Source of the DNA: Alphaproteobacteria bacterium
GTDB taxonomy: Bacteria; Pseudomonadota; Alphaproteobacteria; Caulobacterales; Caulobacteraceae
NCBI GenBank assembly: GCA_018895795.1
Contig: JAHINZ010000426.1
Span: 1 to 7,828, forward strand
DNA length: 7,828 nt
Direction of reading: 5' to 3'
In this document: positions 1 through 5,828 of the stretch, piece by piece
How positions within the stretch are numbered: the stretch's first letter is position 1
Layout: each line of letters starts with the position of its first letter
The notes under the pieces: generated by a model
What the model was told of the DNA's origin: nothing
The model's input: only the letters and a program-made list of their open reading frames with translations
Databases searched by the model: none
Position numbers and translations under genes: made by a program

Positions 1-1
1 A

Positions 2-103
2 GCCGCCCGACGAAAGGGTTTGGCGCTCAGTTTTTACCCGCCGAAGCGGTACAACGCCAATTTCATTGCGAGCGGTTCGCGGAAACAGGCCAGAGGCGCA
101 TAA
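2..103 (+). CDS. possible C-terminal end of an unidentified protein (partial, truncated by the window edge)
   Basis: The frame beginning at base 2 stays open for 33 codons and stops with TAA at 101-103. Its product ends RYNANFIASGSRKQARGA. Third-position G/C is about two thirds, lower than in the clear genes here, so the coding signal is weak. No family is recognisable. If real, it converges on the Gfo/Idh gene, whose stop lies about 36 bases further on. The gap holds a weak imperfect inverted repeat (GACCT at 107-111, AGGTC at 127-131) that could serve as a terminator. The alternative is that bases 1-138 are simply intergenic. The sequence to the left would decide it. Confidence 0.25.
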   Translation, partial: AARRKGLALSFYPPKRYNANFIASGSRKQARGA

Positions 104-138
104 TCCGACCTCGCGCTGTCGCTAGCAGGTCTGAGGCC

Positions 139-1059
139 TTAGCCGCCGGTCGCCTGCTCCACCGCCAGGGCCAGGTCCAGCGCCCGCGCCGCTTCCTCGC
201 CCGTCACAACGGGACGCGGGGCCTCGCCGCGCACGGCGGCCAGGAAACCGGCCACGCTGGCGCCCAGGGGGTCCTTGCCGGCCGGGGTTTCGGTGAAATC
301 CTCGATCAGCGGGAACGGCGTGGTGTTGCGGAACGTGCGGGCCAGGAAGTCGATCTCGACCTCGCCCGAGGGATAGACCACCTTCATGGTCCGCTCGCGG
401 GCTTGCGCGACGCGCGAGGCGTCGAACACGGCGATGAAGCCGTTCTCGAACATCGCTTCGACCTTTACCCAGTCCAGGGAGTCCGAACGGGTGATCGCCC
501 CCTCGCCGTCCACCGTCATCGGCTGGGCCTCGCACAAGGCCAGGGCCAGGTCGATGTCGTGGATCATCAGGTCCAGCACCACCGAGACGTCGAGATTGCG
601 GTCCGACGGCGTGCCGCGGCGCACGGCTTCCAGCCGCAAAGGTTGCTCGGGAATGCCCAGCAGGCCCATGGCCTGGAACACGACCCGCTCCTGATGGCCG
701 CAGGCCAGGGGCACGCCGGCCTTGGCGGCGGCGGCGACCATGGCGTCGGCGTCTTCCGGCGTCACGGCCAGGGGCTTTTCCGAATAGACCGGCTTGCCGG
801 CCTTCAACGCCGCCAGAGCCGCCTGGGCGTGGTGCACGGCCGGCGTGGCGACCGTGACCACGTCGACAGCGGCCAGGAAGGCGGCCATGTCGTCATAGGC
901 CACCGCGCCCAGCGGCTCGGCCAGGGCCTTGGCGCGCGCCAGGTCGATATCGAACACCGCAACCAGCGCGACGCCGGGGAGTTCGACATACTTCTTGGCG
1001 TGATAGCCGCCGAACACACCGGCGCCCACGACGCCGGCCTTCAAGGGAACTTGGGTCAT
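139..1059 (-). CDS. Gfo/Idh/MocA-family NAD(P)-dependent oxidoreductase, possibly a nucleotide-sugar 3-dehydrogenase
   Basis: A 306-residue cytosolic dehydrogenase of normal family length. The N-terminal Rossmann fold starts at once (AGVVGAGVFGGYH, residues 8-20, with the GxGxxG-type dinucleotide loop). The family's EKP motif (VYSEKPLAV, residues 91-99) supplies the lysine expected near the nicotinamide. The C-terminal α/β domain carries LMIHDIDLAL (164-173), whose His-Asp is the usual substrate/catalytic pair. Members of this family oxidise or reduce sugar, inositol or nucleotide-sugar hydroxyls. The LMIHDID signature and compact length resemble GnnA-type UDP-GlcNAc 3-dehydrogenases, which feed diamino-sugar lipid A, but no gnnB aminotransferase or lpx gene lies nearby. 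The specific substrate is therefore inference. The ATG at 1057-1059 is chosen because the first β-strand begins at residue 7, leaving no room for a later start. No strong Shine-Dalgarno precedes it. The gene is divergent from the 1162 oxidoreductase gene. Confidence 0.9.
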   Translation of the reverse strand: MTQVPLKAGVVGAGVFGGYHAKKYVELPGVALVAVFDIDLARAKALAEPLGAVAYDDMAAFLAAVDVVTVATPAVHHAQAALAALKAGKPVYSEKPLAVTPEDADAMVAAAAKAGVPLACGHQERVVFQAMGLLGIPEQPLRLEAVRRGTPSDRNLDVSVVLDLMIHDIDLALALCEAQPMTVDGEGAITRSDSLDWVKVEAMFENGFIAVFDASRVAQARERTMKVVYPSGEVEIDFLARTFRNTTPFPLIEDFTETPAGKDPLGASVAGFLAAVRGEAPRPVVTGEEAARALDLALAVEQATGG

Positions 1060-1118
1060 GGCGCTGTCTAACCCGGTTCGCCCGTCCCCGGAAGCGCTGG
1101 AACCGGCGCCCGCATCGC

Positions 1119-1134
1119 GCTAAACAACCGTTTA
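1119..1134 (+). promoter_or_regulatory. operator-like inverted repeat TAAAC-N4-GTTTA with possible overlapping -10
   Basis: TAAAC (1121-1125) and GTTTA (1130-1134) form a perfect 5-bp inverted repeat around AACC. It stands in an AT-rich island 28 bases before the ATG at 1162, inside the 102-base gap between two divergent genes. GCTAAA at 1119-1124 resembles the Caulobacter housekeeping -10 element (GCTANA), but no matching -35 is evident. Short palindromes of the AAAC-N4-GTTT type are bound by TetR-family repressors such as PsrA-like regulators. No regulator gene lies in the window. Both the operator role and the identity of the regulator are inferred. Confidence 0.4.
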
Positions 1135-1161
1135 AATCAAAACAGCTCAGGGAGAGCGTCC

Positions 1162-2190
1162 ATGACCGTCTCACGCGAAATTCGCCTGAAGAACCGCCCC
1201 GTCGGCGTTCCGACCGCCTCGGACTTCGAACTGGCCAGCGTCGACCTGGCCGCGCCGGGCCCCGGCGAGGTGCAGGTCAAGAACCTGTGGATGTCGGTCG
1301 ACCCCTATATGCGCGGCCGGATGTACGACCGACCCAGCTATTCGCCGCCCTTCGAACTGGGCAAGGCCATGCAGGGCGGCGCGATCGGCCAGATCGTCGC
1401 CTCTCACGATCCTGACTACGCGGTCGGCGACATCGTCAGCTCGATGTTCGGCTGGCGAGAAGCCTTCAACCTGTCGCCCAAGGCCATGGCCGCCGCGGGT
1501 CCGATGGGCGCCCTGACCAAGATCGACACCCATGGCCTGCCGCCCCAGACCTTTCTGGGCATCCTCGGCATGCCCGGCATGACCGCCTATACGGGCCTGT
1601 TGCGCATCGCGGCGCTCAAGGACGGCGACGTGGTCTTCGTCTCGGCCGCGGCCGGCGCCGTGGGCTCGATCGTCTGCCAGATCGCCAAGATCAAGGGCCA
1701 CACCGTGATCGGCTCAGCCGGCGGCCCCGAAAAGGTCGCCTTCCTGAAGTCGATCGGCGTCGATCACGTCATCGACTACAAGGCGACGCCGGACGTGGTC
1801 GCCGAACTGGCCAAGGTCGCGCCCAAGGGCATCGACGTCTATTTCGAGAATGTCGGCGGCGTGCATCTGGAAGCCGCCATCAATTCGGCCCGCCCGTTCG
1901 CCCGCATGGCCCTGTGCGGCATGATCTCGCAATATAACGAGCCCGGCACGCCGACCGGCCCCGCCAATATCATCCAGGCGGTGGGCAAGAGCCTGCGGCT
2001 GGAAGGCTTCATCGTCTCCAACCACTACGACCTCTATCCGGCCTTTGTGAAGGACATGGCCGCCTGGATCGGCGCCGGAAAGCTGAAGTGGGAAGAGACC
2101 GTCGAGGAAGGCATCGAGCACGCGCCCGACGCCTTCCTCAAGCTGTTCAGCGGCCAGAACCTGGGCAAGATGCTGGTCAAGCTGGCCTAG
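1162..2190 (+). CDS. zinc-independent NADP-dependent oxidoreductase, CurA / leukotriene B4 12-hydroxydehydrogenase type
   Basis: A 342-residue cytosolic medium-chain reductase, the full length for its family, which reduces the C=C bond of α,β-unsaturated ketones and aldehydes with NADPH. The N-terminal GroES-like half has MSVDPYMRGRM (44-54), the family hallmark, and no zinc-binding cysteine or histidine cluster. The Rossmann half has the nucleotide loop VSAAAGAVGSIVCQIAK (160-176), the VYFENVGG strand (226-233), CGMISQYN (252-259), LEGFIVSNHY (280-289) and the C-terminal GQNLGKMLVK (331-340). All are in the expected order. The start is fixed by a purine-rich ribosome site, AGGGAGA at 1149-1155, seven bases before the ATG. 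The gene is transcribed alone, divergent from the Gfo/Idh gene and ending 6 bases short of the convergent lipoprotein gene. The upstream TAAAC-N4-GTTTA palindrome suggests repressor control, perhaps by the enone or lipid-derived substrate. The physiological substrate cannot be read from sequence. Confidence 0.95.
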   Translation: MTVSREIRLKNRPVGVPTASDFELASVDLAAPGPGEVQVKNLWMSVDPYMRGRMYDRPSYSPPFELGKAMQGGAIGQIVASHDPDYAVGDIVSSMFGWREAFNLSPKAMAAAGPMGALTKIDTHGLPPQTFLGILGMPGMTAYTGLLRIAALKDGDVVFVSAAAGAVGSIVCQIAKIKGHTVIGSAGGPEKVAFLKSIGVDHVIDYKATPDVVAELAKVAPKGIDVYFENVGGVHLEAAINSARPFARMALCGMISQYNEPGTPTGPANIIQAVGKSLRLEGFIVSNHYDLYPAFVKDMAAWIGAGKLKWEETVEEGIEHAPDAFLKLFSGQNLGKMLVKLA

Positions 2191-2196
2191 AGCGCC

Positions 2197-2541
2197 CTAG
2201 CGGGCCTTGAGCTCAGCGAGCTCGAGGCCCGCCTTCGCCTTGCGGAACTTGAACGTCACCCGTTGGCCCGGTGTCAGCGGCGCCTCGGCCAGCACATCGG
2301 CATAGCCGGTGAAGTCATTGCGGCCCGCCGGCAGCTGCGCCGCGCTCGCGCCCTCGTGATCGATCGTGAGAATCAAGCCGTTTACGGCCGAAATCACACC
2401 GGCTGAGTCGTAGGTCGGGAGCGCCGCCGTGGCTTCCGGGGTCGCTTTGGACGCGGTTTCAGAGGTCGAACCCTTGGACTGAGGGCCGCATCCAGCGACC
2501 GCCAGAACGGCGAAAATGGCAACAAATGCTATATTTTTCAT
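2197..2541 (-). CDS. small CusF-like (copper-binding fold) lipoprotein with a degenerate metal site
   Basis: A 114-residue exported protein. Residues 1-18 form a lipoprotein signal: MK start, hydrophobic run IAFVAIFAVLAVAG, and lipobox V15-A16-G17-C18, with Cys18 the predicted acylated residue. A Ser/Thr/Ala/Glu-rich linker follows to about residue 42. Residues 48-113 match the CusF β-barrel pattern (GVISAVNGLILTIDHE, then P71, F77, then LTPGQRVTFKFRKAKAGLELAEL). In E. coli CusF, Cu(I)/Ag(I) is held by His36, Met47 and Met49 and capped by Trp44. An ungapped alignment by eye gives His62, Gly73, Asn75 and Leu70, so only the histidine remains. The fold assignment is fairly good, but copper chaperoning is doubtful. 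The gene stands alone with no cusA/B/C or other metal genes in view. The ATG at 2539-2541 is the only start giving a proper signal peptide. It lies in a very AT-rich patch with no clear ribosome site. Confidence 0.8.
   Translation of the reverse strand: MKNIAFVAIFAVLAVAGCGPQSKGSTSETASKATPEATAALPTYDSAGVISAVNGLILTIDHEGASAAQLPAGRNDFTGYADVLAEAPLTPGQRVTFKFRKAKAGLELAELKAR
2201..2231. terminator. 14-bp stem-loop, candidate bidirectional terminator inside the lipoprotein gene's 3' end
   Basis: CGGGCCTTGAGCTC (2201-2214) pairs with GAGCTCGAGGCCCG (2218-2231) around the loop AGC. Thirteen pairs are Watson-Crick and one is a T-G wobble. It begins 11 bases after the oxidoreductase stop and lies wholly within the last codons of the convergent lipoprotein gene (LELAELKAR). 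No T-tract follows on either strand, so it is not a classical intrinsic terminator. In GC-rich genomes such stems can still stop or pause polymerase and protect 3' ends. The structure is seen in the sequence; the function is inferred. Confidence 0.5.
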
Positions 2542-2831
2542 GACTTTAAAGATATTCCCCGTTTGAGCGAACGCGGCTCGCGCACGACGACGTCCAAGTT
2601 TTTTACCGCAATTGCGAGATAAGCGTGATTTCTGGTAGCGATTTCGTGATCGAAGTTTTACTGTAGGGCTGCCGACGGCTCTCCACGTCGGAAATCGACG
2701 CCCCGCAGAACGCCGCCCGCCAAGACGACCGATTCCTAGCGGACGGTTGCCCGAGCGGGAAGGGCGAACCTCGGGCGACGACGCGCCGGAGAGAGGCCGG
2801 CCCCCGCCGGACAGACCGAGACGATGATCCC
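2542..2831. promoter_or_regulatory. 290-base divergent regulatory region between the lipoprotein gene and opgH
   Basis: No gene is supported here. The lipoprotein-proximal part (2542-2665) is clearly AT-richer than the rest of the window and includes a T run at about 2599-2604, as expected for promoters. It holds a perfect 10-bp palindrome, CGCAATTGCG (2607-2616), and two GATTTC copies 13 bases apart (2627 and 2640). The opgH-proximal part is GC-rich. It carries a stem-loop CCGACG-N8-CGTCGG (2672-2691), a GANTC site (GATTC, 2731-2735) that CcrM would methylate in Caulobacterales, and a small hairpin CCGGC-CCCC-GCCGG (2797-2810). A purine stretch, GGAGAGAGG (about 2788-2796), is too far from the opgH ATG to be its normal ribosome site. 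Exact promoters could not be fixed by eye. Confidence 0.45.
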
Positions 2832-4832
2832 ATGAGCGACCGCTCCGCCCTCTTCGACCTCCACACCTCGACGAGCGTGTCGTTCGATCAGGTCGCTCAA
2901 CGTCGCGAAACGGTGGAAATCCCGGACGAAGCGCCCCTGGCCATGCCGGTGCAGCCGCTGGCGTTCTGGCAAGGCGGCGCTCGCCGCGCCAGCGCCCTGG
3001 CCGTCAACGTCACGGCGCGTCGCTGGATCGTCTTTCTGGCCACCTCCTTCATGGGCGTCGCCGGCTGGAAGGCGACGTTCGACACCATCGCCCTGGGCGG
3101 CGTCACCCGCCTGGAAGCCATCTGCCTGATCCTGCTGGCGCCGCTGTTCCTGGCCCTATCGCTGTGGTTCTGCACCGCCGTCGCCGGTTTCGTGATCCTG
3201 CTGGGCAAGCCCAAGGATCCGCTGGGCATCGACAGCTCAAAGCCGATGCCCAAGCTGCGGGCCCGCACCGCCATCCTGATGCCCGTGCACAACGAGGACG
3301 CCGCCGAGGTGTTCGCCCGCCTGCGGGCCATGGACGCCTCGATCGCCGAGACCGGCGCCAGCCGCGCCTTCGACATCTTCATCCTCAGCGACACCCGCGA
3401 CGCCGCCGTGGCCTTGGCCGAACAGGCCTGCTTCGCCCGCTTCCGCCGCGAGGCCCACTCGACCGCCTATTATCGCGTCCGTCAGGAAAACAAGGGCCGC
3501 AAGGCCGGCAATGTCGCCGACTGGGTGTCGCGCTGGGGCAGCGCCTATGAGCACATGCTGGTGCTCGACGCCGACAGCCTGATGACCGGCGACGCCATGG
3601 TTCGCCTGGCCGACGCCATGGAACGTCACCCCGGCGCGGGTCTGATCCAGACCATGCCGATGCTGATCAACGGCCAGACGATCTTCGCCCGCACCCTGCA
3701 GTTCGCCACGCGCCTGTATGGCCGCGTCGCCTGGACCGGTCTGGCCTGGTGGTCGGGTTCGGAGAGCTCCTTCTGGGGCCACAACGCCATCATCCGCACC
3801 CGCGCCTTCGCCGAGACCTGCGGCCTGCCCTCGCTGGACGGCCCCAAGCCGTTCGGCGGCGAGGTGATGAGCCACGACGCCCTGGAAAGCGCCCTGCTGC
3901 GCCGCGGCGGCTGGAGCGTCCATCTGGCCCCGTATCTGGAAGGCTCCTACGAAGAGAGCCCGTCCAACCTGCTCGACTTCGCCACCCGCGACCGTCGCTG
4001 GTGCCGGGGCAATGTCCAGCACATCCCGCTGGTCGCCCTGCCCGGCCTGCACTGGCTCAGCCGCATGCACCTGGTGATCGGCGTGCTCAGCTACGTCCTG
4101 TCGCCCCTGTGGTTCATGGCCCTGTCGGCCGGCGTCATCTCGCGTCTGCTGTTGCCGTCGCTGAAGAAGGCGGCCTTCACCATGGCCGACCTGCAGGCCG
4201 CCGCTCACGCCCTGATCGACTGGCGCGAGATCCAGGCCACCGCCTGGGCGATGATCATCACCTTCATCCTGCTGTTTGGCCCCAAGATCCTGGGCTCGAT
4301 CCTGGTCATGTCGCGTCCCCACGAGCGCAAGGGCTTCGGCGGTCGCCGCCGGATCGTGGCCGGCCTGGGCGTCGAGATGCTGCTGTCGGCCCTCGTCGCG
4401 CCGATGCTGATGTTCACCCAGACCCGCGCCCTGGTCGAGATCCTGTGCGGCAAGGTCGGCGGCTGGGCCACCCAGCGCCGCGACGCCGACAAGGTGACCG
4501 GCCAGGAAGCCTTCCGCGCCATGGGCTGGATCAGCGTCACCGGCTTGGTCCTGGCGACCCTGTTCTGGTTCACCCCCGACCTGCTGACCAGCACCCTGCC
4601 GATCCTGGCGGGTCTGATCCTGGCCGTGCCGCTGACCATGCTGGGCGCCCACAAGGCCGCCGGCCTGCGGCTGAAGGCCAACGGCCTGTTCATGACCCCC
4701 GAAGAGCGCCGCCCGCCGGCCATCGTCCGCGCCGCCCTCGGCCCGGTCTGCGAGGCCCCGGCCCGGTGGCGGGTCCAGGACGTCCGCGCCAGCGCGTCGA
4801 TCGAGCCCGTCGGCGAGCGAACGGCCGCCTAG
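2832..4832 (+). CDS. opgH: OpgH (MdoH) inner-membrane glucosyltransferase for osmoregulated periplasmic glucans
   Basis: A 666-residue polytopic GT2-family enzyme that polymerises glucose from UDP-glucose and passes the glucan to the periplasm. Hydrophobic segments lie near 64-85 and 96-125, then the cytoplasmic catalytic domain, then further membrane segments near 408-440, 468-494, 508-530, 563-582 and 586-605. Catalytic-domain motifs are in order: PVHNED (151-156), the first Asp (LSDTRD, D187), the DxD motif D246-A-D248, MSHDALE (346-352, putative catalytic Asp349) and RDRRWCRGN (386-394), the OpgH form of QxxRW. E. coli OpgH is about 847 residues; the missing length is largely N-terminal, the region reported to bind FtsZ in E. 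coli, so that link is probably absent. No opgG flanks it, unlike the enterobacterial opgGH operon. The ATG at 2832 is the first in-frame start; no in-frame ATG, GTG or TTG occurs for over 60 bases upstream. The ribosome site is weak. OpgH is, to my knowledge, reported as essential for envelope and morphology in Caulobacter crescentus. Confidence 0.95.
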   Translation: MSDRSALFDLHTSTSVSFDQVAQRRETVEIPDEAPLAMPVQPLAFWQGGARRASALAVNVTARRWIVFLATSFMGVAGWKATFDTIALGGVTRLEAICLILLAPLFLALSLWFCTAVAGFVILLGKPKDPLGIDSSKPMPKLRARTAILMPVHNEDAAEVFARLRAMDASIAETGASRAFDIFILSDTRDAAVALAEQACFARFRREAHSTAYYRVRQENKGRKAGNVADWVSRWGSAYEHMLVLDADSLMTGDAMVRLADAMERHPGAGLIQTMPMLINGQTIFARTLQFATRLYGRVAWTGLAWWSGSESSFWGHNAIIRTRAFAETCGLPSLDGPKPFGGEVMSHDALESALLRRGGWSVHLAPYLEGSYEESPSNLLDFATRDRRWCRGNVQHIPLVALPGLHWLSRMHLVIGVLSYVLSPLWFMALSAGVISRLLLPSLKKAAFTMADLQAAAHALIDWREIQATAWAMIITFILLFGPKILGSILVMSRPHERKGFGGRRRIVAGLGVEMLLSALVAPMLMFTQTRALVEILCGKVGGWATQRRDADKVTGQEAFRAMGWISVTGLVLATLFWFTPDLLTSTLPILAGLILAVPLTMLGAHKAAGLRLKANGLFMTPEERRPPAIVRAALGPVCEAPARWRVQDVRASASIEPVGERTAA

Positions 4833-4866
4833 AGGCCCTAATACGCCCCTTAGGCGAACGGCGGCT

Positions 4867-4903
4867 GGTCCCGGGCGCCGGACCGGGGTAGAAGCGCGGC
4901 TTC
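4867..4903 (+). terminator. weak candidate stem-loops between opgH and the DUF429-like gene
   Basis: Two small hairpins lie in the 95-base gap after opgH. GGTCCCGG (4867-4874) pairs with CCGGACC (4878-4884) with one bulged C and loop GCG. GAAGC (4891-4895) pairs with GCTTC (4899-4903) with loop GCG, followed by the pyrimidine-rich CTTCTGC. Neither is followed by a true T-tract. They could weaken read-through from opgH, or the two genes may be co-transcribed. The evidence is only the pairing. Confidence 0.25.
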
Positions 4904-4927
4904 CTTCTGCTGCCGACGGAGCCTGCC

Positions 4928-5821
4928 GTGTCGCGCCTGTTCAGCGCCTATGTGATCGTCGACTGGAGCGCCGCGGCCAAACCGACCACGGGCGCGGACT
5001 CCGTCTGGATCGGCGTGCTCAAGCGCGACGTGCGGTTCCGCCTGTCGTTCGAGTCGTTCAACCCGGCCACCCGACAAGAGGCGGAGCTCAAGCTCGCGGC
5101 CATTCTCGACGACTTCAAGAAGCGCGGCGAGCGGGCCCTGGTGGGCTTCGATTTCCCGCTGGGCTTCCCGCGTGGCTTCGCCACGGCGCTCAGCCTGCCG
5201 GGCGAAGCGCCCTGGCGCGCGGTCTGGGACCAGGTGGCCAAGATGGTCAAGGACAAGGCCGACAACACCAATAATCGCTTCGGCGTCGGCTCCGAGATCA
5301 ACCGTCGCCTGACCGGCGGTCCGTTCCCGTTCTGGGGCTGTCCGCCCAAGGACGCCCTGACCACCCTGCAGCCCAAACGCACCCGCGAGCACGGCCCCGA
5401 CGACCTGCCGGAGTTTCGCCATGCCGACGAAGCGGCCAAAGGGGCCCATTCGATCTGGAAGCTCTATTATAACGGCTCGGTCGGCGGACAGGCGATCATG
5501 GGCATCCCCGCCGCCCGTCGCCTGAAGGACGCGCGCGGCGAGACGGCGCGGGTCTGGCCGTTCGAAACGGGCTTCCAGGCCCTGACCGAGGCGGACCTCG
5601 AGGGCGTCGATGTGGTGATCGCCGAGGTCTATCCCTCACTGCTGAAAGCCGTTCCCGCCGTCGGCGAGGTCAAGGACCTGGCCCAGGTGCGCGCCCAGGC
5701 CGAGCACTTCGCCAAGCTGGACGAAGCCGGCAAGCTGGCCGCCTTGTTCGCCGCGCCCAAGGCGTCGGACGCGGTGATCGCGGCGGCGCAAGCGGAAGAA
5801 GGCTGGATCCTGGGGGCTTAG
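4928..5821 (+). CDS. uncharacterised DUF429-like protein with predicted RNase H fold
   Basis: A 297-residue soluble protein without signal peptide or membrane segment. The order of conserved acidic motifs fits the DUF429 / COG2410 group, predicted nucleases of RNase H fold: VIVDWSAA (D12) in the first β-strand, VGFDFPLGFP (D75), VVIAEVYPSLL (E233), and a C-terminal ASDAVIAAAQAEEGWI (D281). The family C-terminus typically reads D-A-x3-A-x-A followed by EGWI, as here. The spacing leaves a four-acid site that could bind divalent metal. Other islands are FGVGSEINR (118-126), FWGCPPKDALT (135-145) and GSVGGQAIMGIP (183-194). Relatives are sometimes labelled as cofactor-biosynthesis proteins, which I do not trust. 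The start is GTG at 4928, set by GGAG at 4918-4921 six bases upstream. The gene follows opgH after 95 bases on the same strand, so co-transcription is possible. Activity and substrate are unknown. Confidence 0.8.
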   Translation: MSRLFSAYVIVDWSAAAKPTTGADSVWIGVLKRDVRFRLSFESFNPATRQEAELKLAAILDDFKKRGERALVGFDFPLGFPRGFATALSLPGEAPWRAVWDQVAKMVKDKADNTNNRFGVGSEINRRLTGGPFPFWGCPPKDALTTLQPKRTREHGPDDLPEFRHADEAAKGAHSIWKLYYNGSVGGQAIMGIPAARRLKDARGETARVWPFETGFQALTEADLEGVDVVIAEVYPSLLKAVPAVGEVKDLAQVRAQAEHFAKLDEAGKLAALFAAPKASDAVIAAAQAEEGWILGA

Positions 5822-5828
5822 CGCTGAT

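Noticed and set aside
107..131. Imperfect inverted repeat GACCT/AGGTC as a terminator between the left-edge frame and the Gfo/Idh gene
   Set aside because: Only five contiguous pairs, with a bulge and a long loop and no T-tract. Too weak to annotate alone.
403..1071. Plus-strand frame opposite the Gfo/Idh gene
   Set aside because: The antisense product is rich in Gly, Gln, His and Arg without motifs, while the minus strand encodes a complete, motif-bearing enzyme.
2603..2972. Minus-strand frames crossing the opgH start (2603-2866 and 2736-2972)
   Set aside because: Both overlap the opgH 5' end, have Arg/Ser-rich products with no domain, and lack plausible ribosome sites.
3237..4652. Long minus-strand open frame (471 codons) opposite opgH
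   Set aside because: Its product is rich in Gly, Gln, His, Arg and Ala with no recognisable motif, and it lies antisense to a gene with strong conserved motifs. Such frames are common opposite GC-rich genes.
3749..4891. Plus-strand frame of 380 codons overlapping the second half of opgH
   Set aside because: It is a shifted frame of opgH, made almost entirely of Arg, Pro, Gly and Ala, with no ribosome site and no family resemblance.
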